Below, piece after piece: positions 1 to 5,868 of a DNA stretch of 6,629 nucleotides. Origin of the DNA: an uncultured Lachnospiraceae bacterium. Its GTDB lineage: Bacteria; Bacillota; Clostridia; Lachnospirales; Lachnospiraceae. Position 1 is the stretch's first letter; the number at the start of each line of letters is the position of its first letter. The position numbers were made by a program, and so were the translations under genes. Below the pieces are notes generated by a model, which did not search any database, had not been told where the DNA came from, and saw nothing but the letters and a program-made list of their open reading frames with translations. The stretch spans positions 1 to 6,629 of the forward strand of contig CAJUKA010000180.1 in assembly GCA_910586585.1 (NCBI GenBank), in the 5' to 3' direction.

Positions 1-104
1 ATATGCAAAAACTCCTTTTCTGTATAGTTTGGTTTCTGCGGGGTATCTGCAAGCAATGTATCAGCAGGCTATATGTATATATTATCTTTAAATTAAGTAA
101 TCCC
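1..104 (-). other. Possible insertion junction or breakpoint inside the helicase gene
   Basis: Reading the minus strand, the charged family-like sequence ending DLREERG gives way to LNLKIIYTYSLLIHCLQIP and then a basic tail. This is a sharp change in composition, with AT-rich DNA at about 70-100. The last bases before the window edge read AAAAGGAG, TTTTTGC, then ATAT. That looks like a Shine-Dalgarno followed by a start codon just outside the window. Mobilizable elements and introns are known to insert into genes of this type in ICEs. No recombinase, intron boundary or target duplication is visible, so this is only a suspicion. A naturally variable linker is the alternative. Confidence 0.3.
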
Positions 105-1024
105 CGTTCTTCTCGTAGGTCAGATTCATCATTATTTCCCCTTTCCCCGGCATTTCCGGTCTGTGTGGCTGGTTGTACGTCCTGCGTTTCGCTTTTACGC
201 TTTAAAGCATTATAGCGTGTGCCAGCGGTATTTGCAAGTCCTTTTTCAACTATATTTTTCGACGCTTCATTTCTGGCATACGCCCCGATTGCTTTCCCGA
301 TTTCCATAAGGACAGGCTTGGATAAATCGGATATGCTGTCCCCGATATGCGACAGGGTTTCCACCGTATTAAATTCATGGATATAAGGGAACTGGATTTC
401 CTTCGCCAGCTCCGCATCATCCATGCCGCACCGCTTTAAGACCATATAAGCGATACTGTCCGCCAGCGTTTCCCGGACACGCACAGCAATATTCAGTTCG
501 TCCAGTTCCTCCAGAAAACTTCCCTCTTTCAGATATTCCATATCCGAAGCAAGCTCCCCATAACAGTCCTGTGCAATCCGGGAAGCAATCTCCCTGATCC
601 TGTCCGTAAACCCGGCTTCTTTATTGGTATCCCCGTAAATCCCTTCCAGACGGTTCAGAACCGCTTCCTGATGTTCCTCCCGCATCTCCCAAAGCTGGGG
701 GAAACGCCCGATGCGCCTTGCCTTATGCACGTCCGATATGTCAAAGACGTACCGCAGTCCGGTGTAGGGACTCCCTTCTTCATCAAGAAGCGCAATCCCC
801 TTTGCGCCCTTGTTTACCCAACAGTGCATTTTTTCATTCCATATCTCTATGGAAGCGCAGGCTGTCGCATCCGGTCTTTGGGCATAGATAAGGAGCTGGT
901 CTTTGAACGGGTATTTGTAAAGCCTTGATGCTGTGTTCAGATATTTCTTCCAGCTTTCTTCATTCCTCGCCACTTCCTTCGATGTTTCTGCGGAAAGTGC
1001 GGAAATTAAGTCATATTTTCTCAT
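1..1024 (-). CDS. N-terminal part of giant ICE helicase/DNA-methylase protein (partial, runs off left edge)
   Basis: This is the first ~341 codons of the large protein found in Clostridia ICEs, which in complete copies joins an N-terminal ArdC-like region to a DNA methylase and an SNF2-type helicase. Only the N-terminal region is in the window, so the methylase and helicase motifs are not visible. The protein starts MRKYDLISALSAETSKEVAR. Residues ~20-100 resemble the ArdC N-terminal domain: SWKKYLNTASRLYKYPF, then LLIYAQRPDATACASIEIW, then a WVNKGAKGIALLD-like segment. Residues ~110-265 look helical and charged. The ATG (1024-1022) has GGAGG six bases upstream, which fixes the start. The gene follows a leader with a terminator-like hairpin (1063-1102), so its expression may be attenuated. 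After residue ~307 (near position 104) the sequence becomes AT-rich and no longer looks like the family, although the frame has no stop to base 2. The gene may be broken there. Family assignment is by recognition; the ArdC link is an inference from motif pattern. Confidence 0.8.
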   Translation of the reverse strand, partial: MRKYDLISALSAETSKEVARNEESWKKYLNTASRLYKYPFKDQLLIYAQRPDATACASIEIWNEKMHCWVNKGAKGIALLDEEGSPYTGLRYVFDISDVHKARRIGRFPQLWEMREEHQEAVLNRLEGIYGDTNKEAGFTDRIREIASRIAQDCYGELASDMEYLKEGSFLEELDELNIAVRVRETLADSIAYMVLKRCGMDDAELAKEIQFPYIHEFNTVETLSHIGDSISDLSKPVLMEIGKAIGAYARNEASKNIVEKGLANTAGTRYNALKRKSETQDVQPATQTGNAGERGNNDESDLREERGLLNLKIIYTYSLLIHCLQIPRRNQTIQKRSFCI

Positions 1025-1062
1025 GGTAAACCTCCATTTCCTGTTTATTGTTTTTGGGCAAT

Positions 1063-1102
1063 AAAAAAGGCGGCTATGGTTCATTCATAAGCCATTGCCA
1101 CC
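1063..1102 (-). terminator. Terminator/attenuator hairpin in the helicase gene leader
   Basis: On the minus-strand RNA, GGUGGC (1102-1097) can pair with GCCGCC (1074-1069), and AUGG can pair with CCAU inside it. Six U follow at once (1068-1063). An alternative inner hairpin pairs GGCUUAUG with CAUAGCC with one bulged U. A third option pairs GGCAAU (1099-1094) with AUUGCC beyond the U tract (1062-1057). The hairpin ends only 38 nt before the helicase ATG, with no room for a new promoter, so it probably works as a conditional attenuator rather than a plain end-of-operon terminator. No folding energy was computed. Confidence 0.65.
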
Positions 1103-1124
1103 AGTGACGGTAAACTTTATTCAA
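1074..1124 (-). CDS. 16-residue tryptophan-rich leader peptide
   Basis: A TTG codon at 1124-1122 opens a 16-codon frame, MNKVYRHWWQWLMNEP, that stops with TAG at 1076-1074. A strong Shine-Dalgarno, AAAGGAG (1139-1133), sits 8 nt upstream, the ideal distance, and no in-frame ATG competes before the upstream TGA. Three of the 16 codons are TGG (Trp). The two adjacent TGG codons lie within the 5' arm of the terminator hairpin, and the stop codon overlaps the 3' arm, so a ribosome on this frame would physically block the hairpin. The likely role is as a regulatory leader peptide for the downstream helicase gene, sensing slow translation, tryptophan supply or a ribosome-targeting drug. A weak -10-like TATAAA lies at 1156-1151 without a recognisable -35. 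I do not recognise the peptide from a named family. It could be fortuitous, but the SD placement and overlap argue against that. Confidence 0.5.
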   Translation of the reverse strand: MNKVYRHWWQWLMNEP

Positions 1125-1156
1125 TTTTTCTGCTCCTTTCCCATTTCATTTTTATA

Positions 1157-1190
1157 CAAGAAAAGCACTTAAGATTTCTCCTAAGCACCC
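1157..1190 (-). terminator. Rho-independent terminator candidate after the ApeA-like gene
   Basis: In the minus-strand RNA, GGGUGCUUAGGA (1190-1179) pairs with UCUUAAGUGCUU (1174-1163) around a GAAA tetraloop (1178-1175). The stem is 12 pairs including several G-U wobbles, and a short U-rich run (UUUUCUUG) overlaps its foot. It begins 21 nt after the stop codon of the ApeA-like gene, which fits the end of a single-gene transcript. The wobble-rich outer stem and short U run make it moderate rather than strong. Confidence 0.5.
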
Positions 1191-1211
1191 TTCTGTCTTT
1201 ACTCCATTTTC

Positions 1212-2669
1212 CTAAAAAATCTTATGAATTATACGCTTTATTGCATCGTGTGAAATGCCCGTATTATCCAAAATCATAACATATATCATGCATCTAGCTA
1301 ATTGATATGTATAAGCGTGAATATCATCTAAGTCCTTCGGGTGTCCATGCCCTATTTCATTTCTCATCTTGGAAAATATCTGACCTAAATTGATGTTTCC
1401 TTCAAGGCTTATTTTCATTCGCTGTGCTAACATTTTCTTATAATCACTTAAAATGTCTGTGTATTTTTTCAAAACATTATTAAATTGTTCTTCCAAAGAA
1501 AAATCAATTTTATCAAGATCATCTAATATTTTTTTCGCATATTTTCCAATTTTATCTTTCTTTTTTCTTGATGTTTGCTGTTCGCTTAATTCTTCAGCAG
1601 CACCTTGAAAGCCTTTTTTAATATGCTCTAATAGCTCCCCTCTTAAAATATCAGTTTCATCCTGATCCACTAATTTACACGACTCGTTAATAACCACATC
1701 ATTTGCCAACTGTTTTATTTGCTGGAACTCTGGACTAATTTCCGTTTTTGTTTCCTGTGTACGGTCATATTCACCTTCAAAACTTAAAGCACATTCCAGA
1801 AAACTCGTATGGCTTACTTCCTTATATTCCCTATCATTATCTGGAACAAACAGCTCATCCGAAGTATCTCTTTGACGCCTCTCTGCAATATATTGAAAAA
1901 GTTCTCCGAATTTGTCACCAATATCTCTCGTAAGAATTGTATTTATATCTATATTTGTATACTCACCTCTATCTATTGTTTTGAAATGAACAACTCCCGT
2001 TTTTTCAAATTTTTTATCTTCATTTCTCTTATAAATCTTAATTTCATCAAATTTAATATTACGTCGGAAACTCAAAAATTTCATAAAGTCAAATACCCAT
2101 AAATAGCACTCTGGTATTATTTCAATTCCAACCGATTCTTTAAAATCAATACAAAATCGTGGTGTGCAAGTACCTATATTACGTTCTCCCCATCTATCAT
2201 TATAATAAATAGCATAGTCAATTCCTACCTCACATAAAATCCCGTTGACTTTCACCGGGTATTTTGTATTTATTTCATCCCAATATCTAGGTTCTTTTGC
2301 ATAGGCACGTTTATTCCAATCTATTCCGTCATCAATCCGCTTCATCACATTTGCGCTACCACCCGCAAATACATCTATCGGTTTCCCGGTAAACATGATT
2401 CTGTCAAATCTCGAAAGATCGTCTGGCGGATTATTACTGCTTGAATAGACGTATCCTTTACATGAAAGGCTTCGCCCATTATATATACATCCAAACATTT
2501 TAAAATAGCGATTGTTAAAAAGATACCCCTCAACAATATCCTTTTCTATTATTTCATTCTGCAAACGCAAAAAATATTCTTCATCTACTATAACTCTAAA
2601 ATTCTCATGATTCTCTGAAATAAAACGAATTTCGTTTTCCGCAAGACCATTCAAATATCCTTCTAACAT
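1212..2669 (-). CDS. ApeA-like HEPN-domain protein, putative anti-phage abortive-infection effector
   Basis: This ~485-residue protein looks like a two-part ApeA-type defence protein. Residues ~1-190 are beta-rich with many aromatics. A linker helix reads FDFMKFLSF (193-201), like the FLSF segment between the N-terminal domain and HEPN domain of ApeA proteins. Residues ~270-485 are helical, with FLECALSFEGEYDR (290-303) resembling the first HEPN helix, a Lys/Asp-rich helix around 365-395, and RNEIGH (R436, N437, H441; R-x4-H) followed by a second His (H443), the expected HEPN RNase motif. By family knowledge HEPN effectors cleave RNA to halt growth of infected cells; no partner or trigger is visible. 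The start is ATG 2669-2667 with GGGAGG 4 nt upstream. A TTG at 2702 would add 11 residues but has no Shine-Dalgarno and lies ~10 nt from the predicted transcription start. The gene is much AT-richer than its neighbours and has its own promoter and terminator, which suggests acquired cargo. It could instead be an unrelated HEPN or Abi protein. Confidence 0.6.
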   Translation of the reverse strand: MLEGYLNGLAENEIRFISENHENFRVIVDEEYFLRLQNEIIEKDIVEGYLFNNRYFKMFGCIYNGRSLSCKGYVYSSSNNPPDDLSRFDRIMFTGKPIDVFAGGSANVMKRIDDGIDWNKRAYAKEPRYWDEINTKYPVKVNGILCEVGIDYAIYYNDRWGERNIGTCTPRFCIDFKESVGIEIIPECYLWVFDFMKFLSFRRNIKFDEIKIYKRNEDKKFEKTGVVHFKTIDRGEYTNIDINTILTRDIGDKFGELFQYIAERRQRDTSDELFVPDNDREYKEVSHTSFLECALSFEGEYDRTQETKTEISPEFQQIKQLANDVVINESCKLVDQDETDILRGELLEHIKKGFQGAAEELSEQQTSRKKKDKIGKYAKKILDDLDKIDFSLEEQFNNVLKKYTDILSDYKKMLAQRMKISLEGNINLGQIFSKMRNEIGHGHPKDLDDIHAYTYQLARCMIYVMILDNTGISHDAIKRIIHKIF

Positions 2670-2718
2670 ATATCCTCCCATACTTACTATATCTCTTTCC
2701 AATTAGCATATCATGAGA

Positions 2719-2747
2719 ATTATATCATTCTATCAGTTGTAACTCAA
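2719..2747 (-). promoter_or_regulatory. Sigma-A-type promoter for the ApeA-like gene
   Basis: On the minus strand TTGAGT (2747-2742) and a perfect TATAAT (2724-2719) are separated by exactly 17 bases. Transcription would start near 2712, giving a leader of ~43 nt before the ATG at 2669. This leaves the cargo gene independent of the ICE operon upstream. Confidence 0.7.
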
Positions 2748-2774
2748 TTTTTTCTTGTAATTTCTCACATTATA

Positions 2775-2803
2775 GTTGCAGGATACTTAATGTATCCCGC
2801 AAC
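2775..2803 (-). repeat. Inverted repeat after the HTH gene (hairpin or operator dyad)
   Basis: Two 12-nt arms, GTTGCGGGATAC and GTATCCTGCAAC on the minus strand, flank a 5-nt spacer. The one imperfect position is a G-U wobble in minus-strand RNA but an A-C mismatch in plus-strand RNA, so an RNA hairpin in the operon transcript is favoured. It lies 23 nt past the HTH stop codon. No U tract follows, so it is not a standard terminator. It might stabilise the 3' end of the operon mRNA, end transcription weakly, or be a DNA-binding dyad. Confidence 0.6.
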
Positions 2804-2826
2804 CTATTTCCTGTTAATTACCAGCA

Positions 2827-3162
2827 TTACTCATAAAAGCCATGTTCCTCAATGCCTTTTTCCAGAATGGTATGTATCAGTTCCTCCAGTTCCACATCGT
2901 TAATCTCGCTGACTACAATCAGCTTTGCAAGGGTATCCTTCTGAACAGATATGGCATACTGTTCCTCATCGGCACGAAGCTCATGGACACAGATGCCAAG
3001 TCCGTCCGCAATCCTGCATACCACGCCAAGCTCCGGCTCTCTGATGCCCGCCAGAATATCCATGATTGTCCTCTCCGGCACTCCCGACATTCTGGAAAGC
3101 TCCATAATGCTGATTTCTTCCTCTTTCATCACATTTAATAACTTATCTCCTGTTGTAAACAT
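2827..3162 (-). CDS. Small XRE-like helix-turn-helix protein of the ICE operon
   Basis: This 111-residue protein has an N-terminal XRE/Cro-like helix-turn-helix at residues ~6-62: SIMELSRMSGVPERTIMDIL forms the two DNA-contact helices, and VVCRIADGLGICVHEL is the usual closing helix pair. Residues ~63-111 form an acidic tail with a helix (DVELEELIHTILEKGIEEHG) and no catalytic motif. It probably binds DNA and may regulate ICE genes; its target is unknown. The ATG at 3162-3160 has GAGGGAGG 7 nt upstream, beginning on the last base of the topB stop codon. It is therefore translated directly after topB in the same transcript. Small HTH proteins at this position after topB are common in Clostridia ICEs. 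Confidence 0.8.
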   Translation of the reverse strand: MFTTGDKLLNVMKEEEISIMELSRMSGVPERTIMDILAGIREPELGVVCRIADGLGICVHELRADEEQYAISVQKDTLAKLIVVSEINDVELEELIHTILEKGIEEHGFYE

Positions 3163-3176
3163 ATTTTTTCCTCCCT

Positions 3177-5297
3177 CTATTTTTTCTTCCCGCCGGAAGA
3201 TTTCTTTTTCGGAAATTCCATAATAAACTTAAACTGTACCCCGGTTTTTTCTTCCCCGTCTTTGGTGTAGTGGTATTCCTCTGTTCCACTCGGAATAATA
3301 TAGGCATCGTAAGTCTTGCCTGCCTTGCTCTTTAATCCTTTTAACAGGATTTTCTTTCCGGCAAGCATATCCTTTACCTGTGCATCGGTAAGCGAAACGC
3401 CCATAACCCGGCTCACATTCATGCCGCATTTATTCATGCAGTATGCACCGTATTTTCCTTTTACCACCTGACCGCCGCAGTTCGGGCACGTTCCAAGCGC
3501 TTCCTGTCCCTGTGCGAACATCTTTTTCTGTTCATCACTGACCTCATGGTAGGTGTGTATCAGCTCCGACACCATGTTTTCAATCTCCGCCATGAAATCC
3601 TCCATTGGAAGCTCCCCTTTCGCTACCAGTGTCAAGGCATTTTCCCAATCAGCAGTAAGTTTTGGGGATTTCACAACATCCGGCAGGACTGTAATCAACT
3701 TCAGCCCGTCCTCAGTAGGTATGATCTGTTTTTTCTCACGCTTTACAAAACCGTCTTTTACCAGTTTTTCAATGATGTCCGCCCTTGTCGCAGGCGTACC
3801 CAAGCCTTTCCGCTCCACATCATCGCCCATATCTTCCGCCCCGGCACGTTCCATTGCAGATAGTAATAAATCTTCTGTAAAGTGTTTCGGCGGGGAAGTG
3901 AAATGCTCGCTGATTTTCGTCTGCACACCGTCAAATGCCTGTCCCTCCGACAGTTCTGGCAGCTTCTTTTCCTCTTTTTCTTCCTCCTGATTCCCGGAGA
4001 TTTTAAAGGAACGCTTAAAGGCATCCTCAAAAGACTTCCACCCGTTATGCGTGACAGACTTCCCGGAAACCGAAAAAGTATATCCATTGCATGAAAACTC
4101 CGCTTTGACTGTTTCATACAGATGCTTCTCCCCGGTGGCGCATAACAGGCGGTTCGCAATCAGGGATAAAATTTTGCGCTCCGTTTCCGGCAGTGCCGCA
4201 AGGTCAGCTTTCGCTATCTCCATTGTGGGGATAATGGCGTGGTGGTCTGTCACTTTTTTGCTGTTCAGAATCCTTTTTATATCCGGGCTGGACGCTTTGT
4301 TTTCCTCAAACATCAGGGAGCTGAACACCGCTTCAATCACTCCTTTTGCGGTCTGCCCCATGTCATCGGATAAGAACTGGCTGTCCGTCCTCGGATATGT
4401 GGCTAACTTTTTCTCATAAAGGCTCTGTGTGTACTCTAAGGTCTGCTTTGCGGTAAACCCAAACAGGCGGTTCGCATCACGCTGGAGCGTGGTAAGGTCA
4501 TAGAGTTTCGGCGGCGCAACTGTTTTTTCTTCCTTTAAAACAGATGTAACAAGAGCCTGTCCGTTCCGACAGGCTCCCACAATTTCATCTGCTTTCTCTT
4601 TATCATCAATGCGACCGGTGGCGGCATCCATCCCATCCATCAGGATATGCGCCATGTAATATTTTTCCTTCCGGAAATTCATAATCTTTGCTTCCCTGTC
4701 CACCAGCATCGCAAGGGTGGGTGTCTGCACCCTGCCCACCTTCAGGACTTTCCCGCCATACAAAACAGTAAACAGCCTTGTACCATTGATGCCCACAAGC
4801 CAGTCCGCTTCCTGCCTGCACAGTGCAGAATGGTACAGGTTATCGTAAGCACTCCCCGGCTGCAAATTCTCAAACCCTTCCCGGATTGCGCTTTCCTCCA
4901 TTGAAGAAATCCACAAGCGTTTAATCGGCTTGTCACAGCCTGCCATTTCATACACAAGACGGAAGATAAGCTCCCCCTCACGCCCTGCGTCCGTCGCACA
5001 AACCACAGCTTCCACATCTTCCCTGTGCATCAACTGGCAAAGCACATCATACTGTGCTTTCGTATCTGCCTTAACCTCATACTGCCAGTTCTCCGGCTTT
5101 ACGGGAAGGCTCTCATATGTCCATTTCTTCCACTGTTCCCCATAGCTTTCCGGCTGTGCCAGTTCCACCAGATGCCCCACGCACCAGCTCACAAGATAAC
5201 CGTTCCCTTCCATATATCCGTCTTTGCTTTCCGATGCCCCGATTACTTCTGCGATGCTCTTTGCAACGCTCGGTTTTTCTGCTATCACTAACTGCAT
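3177..5297 (-). CDS. topB: DNA topoisomerase III (type IA)
   Basis: This complete 706-residue type IA topoisomerase cuts and passes single DNA strands, probably resolving intermediates during ICE transfer or replication. The TOPRIM domain spans ~1-135, with the catalytic Glu in VIAEKPS (E7) and the ATDAGREGE motif (D103, E107, E109). The second Asp of the classical DxD is replaced by Gly, as I recall for Bacillus-type TopB. The active-site tyrosine is Y301 in YPRTDS. Other family signatures are KVGRVQTPTL (186-195), TDHHAIIPT (350-358) and GLGTPATRA (498-506). A C-terminal four-cysteine zinc finger uses C604, C607, C620 and C625. After it comes a basic domain (~632-706) with LTDAQVKDMLAGKK, ending in a Lys-rich tail, typical of ICE-borne TopB. 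The ATG has AGGAGG 9 nt upstream and overlaps the methyltransferase end by 10 nt, suggesting translational coupling. All expected motifs are present, so it looks functional. Confidence 0.95.
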   Translation of the reverse strand: MQLVIAEKPSVAKSIAEVIGASESKDGYMEGNGYLVSWCVGHLVELAQPESYGEQWKKWTYESLPVKPENWQYEVKADTKAQYDVLCQLMHREDVEAVVCATDAGREGELIFRLVYEMAGCDKPIKRLWISSMEESAIREGFENLQPGSAYDNLYHSALCRQEADWLVGINGTRLFTVLYGGKVLKVGRVQTPTLAMLVDREAKIMNFRKEKYYMAHILMDGMDAATGRIDDKEKADEIVGACRNGQALVTSVLKEEKTVAPPKLYDLTTLQRDANRLFGFTAKQTLEYTQSLYEKKLATYPRTDSQFLSDDMGQTAKGVIEAVFSSLMFEENKASSPDIKRILNSKKVTDHHAIIPTMEIAKADLAALPETERKILSLIANRLLCATGEKHLYETVKAEFSCNGYTFSVSGKSVTHNGWKSFEDAFKRSFKISGNQEEEKEEKKLPELSEGQAFDGVQTKISEHFTSPPKHFTEDLLLSAMERAGAEDMGDDVERKGLGTPATRADIIEKLVKDGFVKREKKQIIPTEDGLKLITVLPDVVKSPKLTADWENALTLVAKGELPMEDFMAEIENMVSELIHTYHEVSDEQKKMFAQGQEALGTCPNCGGQVVKGKYGAYCMNKCGMNVSRVMGVSLTDAQVKDMLAGKKILLKGLKSKAGKTYDAYIIPSGTEEYHYTKDGEEKTGVQFKFIMEFPKKKSSGGKKK

Positions 5298-5860
5298 TTT
5301 TCTTTTCCTCCTGTCAAATCAATGTCACTTTCCACTTCATTTCCCCATACATCAAACCCGTCCGTTTTTCTCCGGGCAAAAAGCTCGATTTTGGGTACAC
5401 CGCCCATGAGCCGCTTAATGCGCTCATGGACTTCTTCCGGTTTCCGGCTGTGTTCCTCGATATGGGACACAACCACCTGATGCACTCCTGCATGGACACG
5501 TTTCGGTCTGCCCCTTGTTGCCAGTATGCAAAGCTCCACATTGCTGCGTGTCCAGTATCCCATACCCCAAAAAAGCGATTCACTCTTTTTATTCTGTTTT
5601 ACCCACACAAATGCCACTGTCTTATAGGCAAATCCCCATGCCTTTATCACTTCCAGACCTTCCAAAAGGCAGGGGAGTGTCACCCAAAGGAATAAGGCAC
5701 AGTCCTTATCTGCAATATCAGATACCGGAAGCGCCTTAATATCTTCGGTATTCATGGTGGGATAGTGGCTCTCTGCGCTTCTTCCCGCACCTTTTTTGGA
5801 ATATACTTTATAATGCCAGGGCGGATCTGCCAGAATTACCCCATATTTCTTCTTTCCCAT
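5288..5860 (-). CDS. MT-A70 family adenine N6-methyltransferase
   Basis: This 190-residue protein is a compact MT-A70-family methyltransferase that would transfer a methyl group from S-adenosylmethionine to the N6 of adenine. The catalytic DPPW is at residues 12-15, right after the first strand (YGVILADPPW). HYPTM (32-36), LFLWVT (57-62) and WGFAYKTVAFVWVK (75-88) follow. The SAM-side segment is YWTRSNVELCILATRGRP (102-119), then HSRKP (137-141), ELFARR (159-164) and GFDVWGNE (168-175). No target-recognition domain or restriction partner is visible, so it is a solitary enzyme. In ICEs and phages such enzymes are assumed to modify element DNA, possibly against host restriction, but that is inference. 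The ATG is 8 nt past the DUF4366 stop; its purine-rich RBS (GGGGAGGAG, 5880-5872) is inside that gene at a rather long spacing of 11 nt. Its end overlaps topB. Confidence 0.9.
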   Translation of the reverse strand: MGKKKYGVILADPPWHYKVYSKKGAGRSAESHYPTMNTEDIKALPVSDIADKDCALFLWVTLPCLLEGLEVIKAWGFAYKTVAFVWVKQNKKSESLFWGMGYWTRSNVELCILATRGRPKRVHAGVHQVVVSHIEEHSRKPEEVHERIKRLMGGVPKIELFARRKTDGFDVWGNEVESDIDLTGGKEKCS

Positions 5861-5868
5861 ACAGCAGG

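Noticed and set aside
671..928. Plus-strand 85-codon frame at the left
   Set aside because: It is antisense to the conserved ArdC-like N-terminus of the helicase protein and has no domain similarity.
1117..1149. Short minus-strand frame MKWERSRKIE in the helicase leader
   Set aside because: It overlaps the 16-codon leader in another frame and has no Shine-Dalgarno upstream of its ATG. Its 'codons' largely are the RBS of the better candidate.
2670..2702. TTG start at 2702 extending the ApeA-like protein by 11 residues
   Set aside because: It has no Shine-Dalgarno and would sit about 10 nt from the predicted transcription start, whereas the ATG at 2669 has GGGAGG just upstream. The in-frame ATG at 2681 has only a weak purine stretch.
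2769..2774. A second TATAAT on the minus strand directly after the inverted repeat
   Set aside because: No acceptable -35 lies 16-18 nt upstream and there is no extended -10. The TTGAGT-17-TATAAT promoter closer to the gene is much better.
3553..3990. Plus-strand Ser/Phe-rich frame inside topB
   Set aside because: It is the antisense shadow of the conserved TopB C-terminal half. The Ser/Phe bias comes from reading Glu/Lys codons backwards.
3758..4159. Minus-strand 133-codon frame inside topB
   Set aside because: It is an out-of-frame reading of the intact topB gene, whose motifs are continuous with no frameshift.
5117..5695. Long plus-strand frame (192 codons) across the topB start and the methyltransferase
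   Set aside because: It lies opposite two well-identified genes and shows Cys/His/Pro/Ser-rich antisense composition and no recognisable domain.
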